Shown: one piece after another, positions 1 through 9,801 of the stretch
Numbering within the stretch: position 1 is the stretch's first letter
Layout: each line of letters opens with the position of its first letter
Origin: Blastocatellia bacterium
GTDB taxonomy: Bacteria; Acidobacteriota; Blastocatellia; UBA7656; JADIYM01
Assembly: GCA_016705245.1 (NCBI GenBank)
Contig: JADIYM010000014.1
Location: forward strand, 1-64,000
Reading direction: 5' to 3'
Length of the DNA: 64,000 bases
Position numbers and translations under genes: made by a program
Notes under the pieces: generated by a model
Told to the model about the DNA's origin: nothing
What the model saw: only the letters and a program-made list of their open reading frames with translations
Databases searched by the model: none

Positions 1-110
1 CACGGACGGTGCCTGAAATCGCAGACTCGGCGTTGCAAGGATCGGAACCGATCAAGCAATCCGTGGGACGCTCGCTACCGCTCGCGGCTCACAAAATGGG
101 GCGGCCCCGC
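1..110. repeat. Dispersed intergenic repeat, tail plus half arm
   Basis: Bases 5-25 (gacggtgcctgaaatcgcag) recur after the hairpin at 20,366-20,492 and, inverted, at 29,841-29,863 and 30,031-30,053. Bases 60-95 (ccgtgggacgctcgctaccg and onward) match the left arm of the 20.4-kb hairpin. This is a partial copy of the palindromic family that fills many gaps in the window. No gene is supported in 1-284. Confidence 0.7.
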
Positions 111-284
111 AGAACCAGCGGACGGGTCGACACCTCCAGTGCCGGACGCTTCGCGAGTCTGCGGCAACAGTGCGAAGAGTACTTGTCAGTGTCTGAGTGA
201 CTTCGCGGAATCGCGCGAGATTCCCGTCGGCTGGCTGGCTGGTGCACACATCGACCTTCCCTCACCAGTATTAGCCGCGAGGAC

Positions 285-3200
285 AACATCTGCAAGCGAA
301 GTATCGGAAGGATCGCGACCGTCGTCGCCGGTGTTTTGGTCGTTTGCGCGGTTGGACCGGGCGTGGAGTGCCCGATCCGGTGACTCGTGGCAGCGTTCAC
401 TTGCGATGTGCACGGACGACTTCGACGAAAGGACGGCGTGCCCGATATCGTCGTGGGATTTCCCGGATTCCTCCGGTGGTGGGCTGGTGCTCCTTCTCGG
501 GAACATCGACGCCATCCATCGGAACACGCTCGGGGAGCGCGCGCGCGCATGCCGCCGGTGCAAGCGTGTACGGGCCGTTCCTGCCGGCCGTCAACTTGCC
601 GACACGGCGGATGCTCCAGAGCTGCTCGTTGCCAGTGACTTCGACAATGACGGACACCGCGATGTCGCCTACGCTGCACAGGGCGCCGAAGTACTGAGAG
701 TTGCGACCGGGAACGGGCGCGGCGCTCTCGGGCGCGGACGGTCGATTCCGCTTCCGGGCGCGATTCGATCACTGGCGTCCGGTGAGCTCGGCCGCGCGCC
801 GACGGGTTGCTCGAGCTGTTCGTCGAGGTCGACGAAGCCCGAAGGCGAGCTCGAAAGGCGGCGTCCGCTCGCTCGTGCTCGAGCGTACACGGCGCTGCCC
901 GTGCGCTTCCGCGAGCCGTCGAGCCGTCGGACTCGGTTAACAAGTCTTCCGCGAACGCAGCCGAAAGCCACACCGGCACGGCGGCACGGTTCACCGCTGC
1001 GCCTGAACGCCGACGCTGTCGACGATCTCGTCATCCTTCGTCGACGGCGAGCACGCCATCCTCAAGCTCTCGTCGCCGCGAGCGACCTTCACGGTCTCGA
1101 CGACGAACGACGCAGGCACCGGATCGCTGCGAGCGGCGATCAAATCCCCCAGTACAATCCAGTCGGCGCCGACGCAATCCTATTCAATATCCGGGCGCCG
1201 GTCCGCACACGGTGCGCCCGCATCGCCGCTGCCAGCCGTATCGGCGGCTGGCGGCGCGGTGATGATCGATGCGACCTCGAGCCCCGACTTAGCTACGCCC
1301 GTCCGTCGTGCTCCGACCGGCTCGAACCTCGCGCCGGGCAGTGTAGGCTCGTCCTGATCGCCGCCGGCTGCCTCGTCCAGGGTCTCGTGATCAACGGGCT
1401 CAGGCGATTCGAACGTAGGCGTGGACAAGCCATCGCGATTCTCGCAGGTGGTAGTTGCCGGATCGAAGCATCTACCTAGGGACCAAGGCCTCCGGAAACG
1501 GCGCAGTGCACCGAACTCGACGGGCGTCAGCATCCAGATTTCGACCGGCAACGTCGTCGGCGGGACAGTTACACGCCGCCGTAACGTGGTCTCAGGCAAT
1601 AGGAAGCGTGGCGCGGCGGTCAACTACGACGAAACCGCGACCGCAAACGTCATCTCGGGTAACTACATCGGCACGAACGCGACCGGAATGGCGGCAATAC
1701 CGAACAGGACGGGCATCTACCTGAGCTCCGCCCCAGGCAACGTCGTTGGCGGACGCGCGGCAAACTCCTCAACGTCATCTCGGGGTCGCTCAACCCCGGC
1801 TTCGGTGTCGGCATTGCCTACGAAACCGCGAACGGAAACCTCGTTCAGGGCAATTTCATCGGCGTCGCCGCCGACGGCGTGCGGGCTCGGCAACGGCGGC
1901 GCGGGCATGTTCGTCAGTGGCGGCGCGAGCGACAGCGTCTCAGTGGGCCCGCTGCCACGCCGGGAAATACGTCCGCCTACAACCTCGGTGGCGTGCAGAT
2001 CCTGCGGAGACGTCGCCCGGAGCATTTCCGGCTGGCAATCTCGTCTCTCAAGCACGATCCACTCAGACCAGCGCCTTGGGATCGACACAGAGCTTCGACT
2101 ACGGCGGCGACCCCGCACCGAACGACGAGTGGCGACGCCGATGACGGACCAAACAGCTTCAAGAACTCCCGGTCTCACGTCCGTCGAACAGGCGCATTCG
2201 CGGCGCTCGACCTCAAGCCGGACGCGGCGTACACGGTCGACTTCTACTCGAACGACGAGTGCTGATCAGCCTTCGGGATTCGGCGGGGAAGACCCTGGCT
2301 CCGGAACATCCATGGTCACGACGGACGGCGCGGGGCAGGTCGACATCGACGCAACCTTGTCCGGTCCCAGCCGGCGCGGGCGTCGCAGCCACTGCGACCG
2401 ACGCCGAACAACCTCCGAGTTCTCGCAGTGTTTTGCCGTCGGCGGCAGCTCGATGGCGGACCTCGCGATTTCCGCCGGCACTGACGTCGGAGCCGTCGCG
2501 GCTGGCCAACCTTCGTACTACTCACCGTCCACAACTATGGGCCGGGGACCGCTGCCAATGTCACATGACCGATCCGTTGCCGTCGCAGACGGCCTTCGTC
2601 GACGTCGCGCCGGTAGCCGGCTAGTCCATCACGACGCCGGCCGCCGGCGGCGCGACTCGGTGGATTTACAACGACTTGGCGCGATTCCGGCGGCGCGGAG
2701 TCGACGTTCGTCATCACCGTTCGCGTGCGACAATGCCGCGGCGGAGACCTCGTCAACACGGCGACGGTTGCGAGCGCGATGGACCCTGCCGCCGCCAACA
2801 ACTCGACGACCGCCATCACGACGCTCAGCGGCGCCGACGCGGCCGCGGACCTCTCGGTAACGATCGACGGCGATCCCGCGACCCGTTGCAGCCTGATAAT
2901 AACTCGTTTATTCGATCGTCGTGTCGAACGCCGGCCCATCGGACGCAACCGACGCGCTGCTCACGGCGAAGCGCCGGCTGGAACGGTTTTCCTTTTTGCC
3001 ATCCCGACACTGACGACCGCGCCTGACTTCGCCACGAGCGGTCCCATCACGTGGGATCTGCGGTCCTTTCCGGACGGGCGCAGCGGAGCCGTTCGTCATT
3101 GTCGTGGCCCTGCCGGAAGCGGAGCGGTTCCTCCGCCAAGCGTCAGCGCATCGGCCAGCGTGACAATTCGACTCGCGATCCGGACTCGAGCGACAACGAC

Positions 3201-4229
3201 GCGACGGCAACGACAGCGGGTCGGGGCGAACCCACGCCCGCGGATCTCTCGGTCACCGCGTCGGGTAGCGCCACCAGCGTCGAGGCGGGCGATTCGATAA
3301 CGTACACGGTTCGCGTGACGAACAGCGGGCCGAACCGGCCACGAACGTCGCTCGTCGACTCACTTCGAGCGGCGCTTATTTCGTGAGCGCCACGACCTCG
3401 CGAGGCTCGCTCGTCACACCATCGGTCTTCGATTCCGGCGCGGCAGTCGCGGGCTCAGGACGCTTGCGTCGGGCGCCACGGCGACGTTGACGTTTTCGAT
3501 GACTTGGTGACGTCGGGCGGCGGTTCGATCGTGAACCACGCGTTCGTCCTGGGTCGACGATCGATCCACGACGAAAACGATTCCGCGACGGTCAGACTAC
3601 GGTCGCAGCGCGGGCATTTTTTGGCGATGATCACGCTGGGAGGCGCCAGACCTGGAGTCGCCCGATCTCGAGCCGCCGCAGCAACCTCGAGGCGCTGATC
3701 GTTCCCTGGCGACCGCATACGTTGGGCCGTCCACGCGAATCACGCCGCCGCGCGTCGCAAGGGCGCGACGTCGCGCCGATCCGCCGCTCTACTACAACAT
3801 CTACACGTCGAACGTCCCTGGCGTCGCGGCGAGCCAGGCCACGTTCTTCACGTCGGTTCCGGGCATCAAGACGACCGCCACCGCGCCTGTCGCGCCGGGC
3901 GGTCCTTTGTCGTCACTGCGGGGTATCCATCCGGCGAGCCCACCCACGAACGAGGACGGTGCTGGCGAGGTCGCCGGTCCTGCGACCTCGGTCGTCGCAA
4001 CTGCCAAGAAGCTCACGGTGAAGGGCTCGGGTTTTGCGTCACCGATGCAGGTCTACGTTGACGGCATTCCGTTCTCGACCGCGGCGAAGGTCAAGCCGAC
4101 TAAGGTGAATCAGAAGGGTCGGCTGTTACGACCCGGGACAGACGCGCCGAGTACCCCGCGCTGGCCAGACGATCGTGGTCACGATCCGCCGACAACGGAG
4201 GTACGACGACGGTGCCCGTGGCGAGGTAG
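285..4229 (+). pseudogene. Giant secreted VCBS / beta-helix / DUF11 protein, frame-broken
   Basis: Recognisable protein pieces appear in order but keep changing frame. A signal-like stretch lies around 300-365 (RIATVVAGVLVVCAVG). An FG-GAP/VCBS calcium-binding-type motif follows (SDFDNDGHRD, about 640-665), then a CSLREA-like stretch (TVSTTNDAGTGSLRAAI, about 1,090-1,145). Right-handed beta-helix repeats (GNYIGTNATG, about 1,665) come next, then several DUF11-type segments (for example ADLSVTASGS and ITYTVRVTNSGP, 3,240-3,330). An IPT/TIG-like end (KKLTVKGSGF, about 4,010) leads to a stop at 4,227-4,229 in the frame ending TVPVAR. The intact protein would be roughly 1,300 residues and secreted. 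At least a dozen frame changes occur; they could be sequencing indels or genuine decay. The start is not resolved. Confidence 0.6.
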
Positions 4230-4242
4230 TCATCACGACGCC

Positions 4243-4275
4243 CGTATCGGAACCGCGAGCGGTAGCGAGCCGGAC
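4243..4275. repeat. Single REP-like palindrome half
   Basis: The sequence aaccgcgagcggtagcgagc is the conserved core of the dispersed palindrome family and lies just after the stop of the preceding gene. It is a lone copy without an obvious partner arm. Confidence 0.55.
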
Positions 4276-4481
4276 GCAGGACGATCTTTCATGAGCGCGG
4301 AGCCTAGACCGTCCAAGATGCGTTTAGGTCTTCGAGTCTGTCCGCCAGCCAGCTGCGTTACCGCTCGTGGTTCTGATGCTCGGGTCAGTCTCCAGAACGA
4401 GCGGGTGTGTCGGCCTTTCCCCGGATTGGCGTGCACCGCGGTGTAGCATTGCGTTGTACACGTCTCGGTCGGAGGTTAGTC

Positions 4482-5857
4482 ATGGGCAAGCGCACGGCGC
4501 TACGCTTCGTCGCACTGATCGTCATCGCTGCGTTCGGTTTCGTCGCATTGCCGGCGCGCGGCAAGTCCGGTGGTCAGGACATCCTCGATCGAATCCGCGA
4601 CACGGCGGGCGTCGTCTCGGTCGTCGAGGAGAACTCAGGCAACCCGGGACCAGGTTCTTCCGGCTCGAAGTTCGAGCAGCCGGTCGACCCGCAACATTCC
4701 CGTCGGTCCGGAAGTTCAGCCAGCGCGTCACGATCCTCCACCGCGACGTCAACGCGCCGACCGTACTCGAGATCAACGGCTACTACGTCATCGAGCTCGG
4801 TGCAATTCGAGCTCACGGCGCTGCTCAGGCCAATCAGGTCCACGTCGAGACACCGGTATTTCCTGCCTCGCGACCGGATCCGGTCAGCTGGCCATTACGC
4901 CCTGAACATCGCTCAGAGCGCGGCGGATCACCACGCGATCGTCACGGCATTCCGACCGCTCTACACGGCGAAGTGGGTCTCGAGCGGCGCGAGCAAGGCG
5001 GCATGAGCGACGTGTACCACCGCTTCTACTACCCCGACGACGTCGACGCCGTCGCCTTACGTCGCCCCGAGCAGCTTATGGCACGCAGGATCCACGCTAC
5101 GTCGCGTTCGTCGCGAGCCTCGGATCCACGGGTATCCGCAACCGGCTGCTCAAGTTCCAGCGACGAGCCTCGAAGCGCGAAGCTCGTGCGGTTCATGGAC
5201 GATCCTTCGTACGACATTCTCGGCAAGGATCAGCGATCGAATTCGCAATTCTCGAAAATGCCGTTCAGTTTCTGGCGGTACGAAGACGCCGACCTATGCG
5301 GCGAGATTTGGCGCGGACGCGTCGGCGCGGCAGATCTACAACTTCCTCGACCGCGTCGTCTTCGTGAACAGCTTCAGCGACGACGCGCTGACGTATTTCG
5401 AAGCCTATTACTACCAGTCGGCCACCGGAGCTTGGCGGGCCGGCGGTTGGTGAGCCGAGTCTCGAAGATCTGATTCGCTATCCGGGGCAGGACGGTCCTG
5501 TAATTCTTCCGCCGCTTGGTGTCGAGAAGCCCTTCGAGCCCGACGTGATGCCAATGATCGAACGGTTCGTGCTCGAAGAGGCGCAGCGCGTGCTCTTCAT
5601 CTACGGCGAGAACGACCCGTGGTCGACGAACGCCTTTGCGGTCAGCGCCTCCAACGACTCGCTACCGTCCTTTTCGTCACGGGTCGCGAGGGGAACCACA
5701 ACTCGATATCGAAGCTGTCGAGCGCAGATCGCAGCTTTCTCGGCAAGCTTAGTGAGTGGCTCGACGCGCCCGTGGCCCGCGACGGCTTCCGAACTCTCCC
5801 TGGACCCGAGCTACCGCATCGACCGTCGAACGCGGAAGGAGCTCTTCCTGCGATAGC
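4482..5857 (+). pseudogene. S37-family (PS-10-like) peptidase, frame-broken
   Basis: The start is ATG 4,482, preceded by a ggagg Shine-Dalgarno sequence and followed by a hydrophobic signal peptide (LIVIAAFGFVALPARG). Pieces in all three frames match the secreted S37 tripeptidyl/PS-10 aminopeptidase family in order: FSQRVTILHRDVNAPTVLEI, then NIAQSAADHHAIV, then the nucleophile region KWVSSGASK / GMSDVYHRFYYPDDVDAV, then QIYNFLDRVVFVNSFSDD, and a C-terminal VTGREGNHNS block that should hold the catalytic histidine. The family are exported serine peptidases with an alpha/beta-hydrolase fold. About seven frame changes occur in 1.4 kb, so either the sequence is poor here or the gene is dead. The 3' end is approximate. 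Confidence 0.65.
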
Positions 5858-6015
5858 GACCGGGACAACTGCGGGGCACCGGCGCTTGGAGTCGACGTCG
5901 GACGACTTCGGGGTCGCGAAAGGTGAGAGACTGTTGGTCTCCGAGGAACGGTGGTAGTCTGGGTCCGCAAATCCAGCCTGTTCACGTCCGACTTCTTGTC
6001 GACAAGAGTCCCCCG

Positions 6016-6586
6016 ATGCCAAAGCTCGTGCTTTCCTGCCTGTATGCCTCGTTCTGTCCCTGTCAGCCTGCGGTTTCTCGTTCCGGAAACAGCGAAGAAG
6101 TCGATAAGGCCAACAAGCTGGTCAACGAGGAATGTGATTCAGACCGAGGCGGAGAAGCTCTTTCGAGTCAACGGGCAAATACGATGCGATCGTGAAGGAA
6201 GCCCAGTCGGCCGAGAATACCTTCGAGGAACTGGCCAACAAGGAAGAGCCGCTGAAGGCGCTGCTCGCCCGCTCGAAACTGCCGCGAACAAGTTTCGAGA
6301 AGCCGCTCAAAGTCAGAAAGACGCGAGCAAGCTGAAAGTGGAAGATTGGTTCAAGCAGTACCGGTCGCTGCGCGGCGAGCGGCTGAAAGGAAGCCAGTCC
6401 GTGGACGTCTTTCCAGAGTGGTCAAGATCACTTACGACCCGTCCATCGAGACCGAAGAGGATTTCGCGGCAAAGCTAAAGGAGCAGCAGACAGCCCTCGA
6501 GAACCTCGGCAAACAGAAAGTGGATCTCAAGGCCAAGGTCGACAAGCTCACGGCCGATCCACAAGGACGACTTCAAGCAGCAGTAA
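6016..6586 (+). pseudogene. Small lipoprotein with coiled coil, frame-broken
   Basis: The start is ATG 6,016. Two overlapping frames together give a lipoprotein leader (CLVLSLSACGF, lipobox LSAC) followed by NSEEVDKANKLVNE, then a charged helical stretch (ETAANKFREAAQSQKDASKL, VKITYDPSIETEEDFAAKLK, LGKQKVDLKAKVDKL). It ends at TAA 6,584-6,586 in the frame reading KDDFKQQ. At least three frame changes are needed. It is probably an outer-membrane- or periplasm-anchored helical protein. No family was recognised. Confidence 0.5.
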
Positions 6587-6600
6587 CTTCGGGGACCACT

Positions 6601-6633
6601 ACGACGAGACCTGTCGATGACCGGTCTCGTCGT
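6601..6633 (+). terminator. Hairpin after the lipoprotein gene
   Basis: A perfect 11-bp inverted repeat (acgacgagacc / ggtctcgtcgt) with an 11-nt loop starts 15 bases after the lipoprotein stop. No clear U tract follows on the plus strand, so intrinsic termination is likely but not certain. Confidence 0.6.
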
Positions 6634-6915
6634 CACCAACTTCGGGTAAGCGAAATCACGGCAGGATGATCCCGTCGCGCAGGCCGGCCAGCACCACGCA
6701 GTGAGCTACGGGCGTTCTTCGGGTAATTCCGGTTCACTGACGTTTTCCACGGCTCGAAGCTGCAGTGCTCAGCGGTTGCAGCCTTAAGCCCGGCAGCAAG
6801 TCCAGCCAGGTAGAGTCCCGGCCGGCGATCGATCACTCGTGGCAGTCAGCGAGATCGCGCACCTGTCGCATCAGTACCGTGCGCGGCGGATCTTATCCGG
6901 TGGGAGGGACCCGCT

Positions 6916-7066
6916 CGCTACCGCTCGCGGTACTGATCCCCGACACCACCGGAACCCGCTCGTCGCTCGCGGTACTGTTTCCCCCGTCATCGGAACGTGT
7001 CGTTCAACTCGCGTCCGGCCAATTGCCTGGTGAGTCGTGGCAGGATCAGTACCGCGAGCGGTAGCG
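6916..7066. repeat. REPIN-like inverted pair
   Basis: Arms at 6,916-6,939 (cgctaccgctcgcggtactg + atcc) and 7,043-7,066 are exact 24-bp reverse complements. Each arm is itself partly palindromic. A shorter copy of the arm (cgctcgcggtactg) sits inside the loop near 6,960. The same arm sequence recurs at 19.5 kb and elsewhere. Confidence 0.75.
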
Positions 7067-7072
7067 AAGAGG

Positions 7073-7146
7073 TTTCTATCTGGTGGGAGCGACGACGGAC
7101 TCGGAGGTACGGTTGGTAGTGGGCGTCGCGAGCCGCCAGATAGAAA
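7073..7146. repeat. Inverted repeat beside the IS91-like element
   Basis: tttctatctggtgg at 7,073-7,086 pairs with ccgccagatagaaa at 7,133-7,146 (13 of 14). It is followed directly by a partial copy of the gctgaacgaaaccgc repeat motif (7,149-7,163). It could be another member of the intergenic hairpin family or lie near the end of the IS91-like element. Confidence 0.5.
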
Positions 7147-7417
7147 TCGCTGAACGAAACCGCGGAGGGGCACGGATGGCTGTGTGGCGGGTGCTATGGG
7201 GATAGTTCGTTTTTGGGAGACCTGAGCGCGTCCGGGTTCCGAGTCTGGCGCCTGGTGAGCCTCGGAAGTGAGGTTAGTGGTGGTGAGCGCAGGTCCATTG
7301 GGGCGTGAGAAATGGGCGGAGCTTGTCCTTGCGGAAGTGGCGGAGTGAAAGCGGGCACACGATGAGCGTGCCGCCGGAGAGGCAGTCGGACGGGAGCGAG
7401 GCGTTGTGGGTTGCTGG

Positions 7418-8665
7418 TCACGATGAGTCGAGGCGGATCCGTTGAGGCTCGGCGAGTTGGCTCGGGACGGTCAGACACGACGCGGCAGATCGAGACAGGC
7501 TCGGGATGATCTCGATGATGCGCATGCGACCGTTGAGGCATTTGGGACAGCGGTCGGTGGGGAGGCCGGTGAGGACTTCGAGTATCTGGTTGGCCGTTCG
7601 GCAGTGCTCGAGTCGATTGGTTGGCGGGACGGTGACGCCAAGCAGACGACGGATGAGGTCGAGGTTCGCGGCGCGGCAGGAGTTGGCGAGAAGGCCGTAA
7701 GAGCGGATGCGGTGAAAGCCCGACGGGAGGACGTGAAGCAGGAAGCGGCGAATGAATTCGTCGACGGTGATCGTCATGATCTTCTCGGAGCCGTGATCGT
7801 TGTAGTCCCTCCAGCGAAAGGAGACGTGGGAGTCGGAGATGTCGGTGATGCGATGGTTTGAGATGGCGACGCGGTGTGTGTAGCGGCCGAGGTACTTGAG
7901 GACGCGCTCGGGACTGCCGAAGGTACGCTTGGCGTAGACGACCCACTTGAGATTCGACTGACGTGCGACGAAGCGGGCGAAGAGGGCCGGATCGGCCAGA
8001 TGCGAGAGCTGACCGTGAAATGAGAGGTCGCCGCGACGGAAGGCGGCCGTGAGCATGTCGAGAAAGAGAGTGCGGAAGCGCCACGAGAGGACTTTTACGG
8101 GAAGGAAGAAGCGCTTTCGGCAGCGGATCCAGCGCGAGCGGTCTGCAGAGAGTCCGCCGCCCGGGACGATGCAGTGCAGATGGGGGTGGTGGGTGAGGGT
8201 CTGTCCCCAGGTGTGCAGGACGGCGAGCAGGCCGATGCGTGCGCCGAGGCGTTTGGGATCCGAGGCGATCGAGATGAGGGTCTCGGCGGTGGCGGCAAAG
8301 AGGATGCCGTAGACGACGCGCTTGTTCTGGAGGGCGAGGTGGGCGATCTCTTCCGGGAGAGTGAAGACGACGTGGAAGTAATGAGTGGGGAGCAGGTCGG
8401 CAGAGCGGGCCTCGACCCACCGGACGCGCTCGAGCGACTGGCACTTGGGGCAGTGGCGGTTGGCGCAGCTGTTGTAGGCGTTGCGACGGTGGCCGCAGGC
8501 ATCGCAGGCTTCGACGTGACCGCCGAGGGCGGCCGTCCGGCAGCTCTCGATCGCACGCATGACGCGACGCTGCACGGGCAGAAGCGACGCGCCGAAACGA
8601 GCGAGAAATTGAGCTCCGAACTTGTGGAAGACGTCGGCCACCTCGAAGCGTGGCCGCGCGCTCAC
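7418..8665 (-). CDS. IS91-family HUH transposase
   Basis: This 415-residue protein has the IS91 transposase layout. An N-terminal zinc-binding module comes first (CDACGHRRNAYNSCANRHC then PKC, residues about 50-75). The HUH metal site follows (HHPHLHCIVPGGG, about 155-167). The nucleophile region comes last (YLGRYTHRVAIS, about 260), with two tyrosines spaced Y-x3-Y as in the two-tyrosine group. Such enzymes nick and rejoin single strands in rolling-circle transposition. The GTG start at 8,665 overlaps the recombinase stop by four bases (GTGA), implying coupled translation. No internal stop or frameshift is seen, so the element could be active. Confidence 0.9.
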   Translation of the reverse strand: MSARPRFEVADVFHKFGAQFLARFGASLLPVQRRVMRAIESCRTAALGGHVEACDACGHRRNAYNSCANRHCPKCQSLERVRWVEARSADLLPTHYFHVVFTLPEEIAHLALQNKRVVYGILFAATAETLISIASDPKRLGARIGLLAVLHTWGQTLTHHPHLHCIVPGGGLSADRSRWIRCRKRFFLPVKVLSWRFRTLFLDMLTAAFRRGDLSFHGQLSHLADPALFARFVARQSNLKWVVYAKRTFGSPERVLKYLGRYTHRVAISNHRITDISDSHVSFRWRDYNDHGSEKIMTITVDEFIRRFLLHVLPSGFHRIRSYGLLANSCRAANLDLIRRLLGVTVPPTNRLEHCRTANQILEVLTGLPTDRCPKCLNGRMRIIEIIPSLSRSAASCLTVPSQLAEPQRIRLDSS

Positions 8666-9516
8666 GGCTTGTCGCTCCCGATCGGCGGCAGAATGCGGTC
8701 GAGCGGGCTCGCAGTGGATGCGATCCGAATGCCCGAGACATGGGTGTAACGCGCCGTCGTGCGCAGGCTCCGGTGGCCAAGCAGTTCCTGGATGATGCGG
8801 ATGTCGTTTCCGTCTTCGAGCAGATGCGTGGCGAAGCAGTGGCGCAGGGTGCGAGGGGTCACGCGCTTGGAGAGGCCGGCATCGACGGACGCGCGCTTGC
8901 AGACGTAGCGAATGGTCGAGATGCCGACCGGCGTCGACGGGTCGGCGCTCGGAAAGAGCCAGTAGACGGGCCGCTCACGTCTCCAGTGCGCTCGCAGCAA
9001 CTTGAGCAGTGCCGGACTCCGCATGACGTGGCGGTCCCGGAGTCCCTTGCCCTGGCGCACGGTGATGAGATTGCGCTCGGAGTCGATGTCACTGACAAGC
9101 AGGTGCGTCGCCTCCGATGACCGCATCCCGGTCGCATAGATCGTCGCCAGAATCGTGCGGTACTTCAGATTGACGACCGCGTCGAGCAGGCGGAGGACCT
9201 CGGAGGGTGAGAGCACGACCGGAAGCCGGTACTCGCGTCTGGCATAGGCGATGTAGGGCGTCGACCATTCTCGACCGAGCGTCACGTGCTCGACGAATCG
9301 GATCGCGCACCGGGCGAGATTGACCGTGCTCGGCGAAAGTCCACGGTCGACGAGATGAAGCAGAAAGGCGCGAGCCTGTTCGGGACCTAGATGCTCGGGC
9401 GATTGGTCGAAGTGCTTCGCGAAAGCCGCGACGTAGCGGATGTAGGTCCTTTTCGTCTGCGCGGAGAAGTTTCGCAGGCGCATGTCGTCTATCATTCTCT
9501 GGCGGAGTGCAGTCAT
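8662..9516 (-). CDS. Tyrosine recombinase associated with IS91-like element
   Basis: This 284-residue XerC/D-type recombinase has an N-terminal SAM-like core-binding domain (TKRTYIRYVAAFAKHFDQSP) and a C-terminal catalytic domain. The active-site residues are visible: Arg in TGMRSSEATHL, Lys in VRQGKGLRDRHV, His-x-x-Arg in TPRTLRHCFATHL, His in LLGHRSLRTT and the tyrosine nucleophile in ARYTHVS. Its ATG at 9,516 has a well-placed aaggag upstream. Integrases of this kind commonly precede IS91-type transposases in the same operon. Its role in transposition is not clear; it may resolve intermediates. Confidence 0.88.
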   Translation of the reverse strand: MTALRQRMIDDMRLRNFSAQTKRTYIRYVAAFAKHFDQSPEHLGPEQARAFLLHLVDRGLSPSTVNLARCAIRFVEHVTLGREWSTPYIAYARREYRLPVVLSPSEVLRLLDAVVNLKYRTILATIYATGMRSSEATHLLVSDIDSERNLITVRQGKGLRDRHVMRSPALLKLLRAHWRRERPVYWLFPSADPSTPVGISTIRYVCKRASVDAGLSKRVTPRTLRHCFATHLLEDGNDIRIIQELLGHRSLRTTARYTHVSGIRIASTASPLDRILPPIGSDKP

Positions 9517-9699
9517 GACGAGCTCCTTTGTCTGGTGGGTTTGCAGCTTTTGACAACAGCATTTTCACCGACAAGGGAGCTCTCCGCCTCAGCCATCCGA
9601 TCCGCAGATGACACGCAACCCACCTGCGACGTCGCAAGACGCCCTGAGCCAACGCACCGCCGCCCGAAGCCCGAGACTGCAGCTACGTGCTCCCGCTTC

Positions 9700-9785
9700 C
9701 TACCGCGCAGCGGTTTCGTTCAGCGAGCGGGTCGCGATGGAGTCGGGATACGCCGGTGGTCAGGTGCGCACGGTATTGATGCCGT
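9700..9785. repeat. Copies of the dispersed motifs
   Basis: ctaccgcgcagcggtttcgt at 9,700-9,719 (continuing tcagcg) is the second conserved motif of the repeat family, also at 19,396-19,421, 20,565-20,590 and 29,766-29,791. gcgcacggtattgatgc at 9,766-9,782 is a decayed copy of the palindromic motif. The gap 9,517-9,801 otherwise holds only the promoter region of the recombinase. Confidence 0.65.
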
Positions 9786-9801
9786 CAGGCGGCCTGCTGG
9801 A

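Larger units (their letters stand above)
7190..9560 (-). mobile_element. IS91-like element (transposase plus tyrosine recombinase)
   Basis: A rolling-circle-type HUH transposase and an upstream tyrosine recombinase form one minus-strand unit with a 4-base overlap. IS91-family elements lack terminal inverted repeats, so the ends cannot be fixed by eye; the limits given enclose the two genes and the short flanks that carry no other gene. No target duplication is expected for this family. Confidence 0.45.

Noticed and set aside
6897..7066. CRISPR array in the repeat-rich gaps (also 19.3 and 29.8 kb)
   Set aside because: Repeats are palindromic, in both orientations and irregularly spaced, with no unique spacers of constant length and no cas genes.
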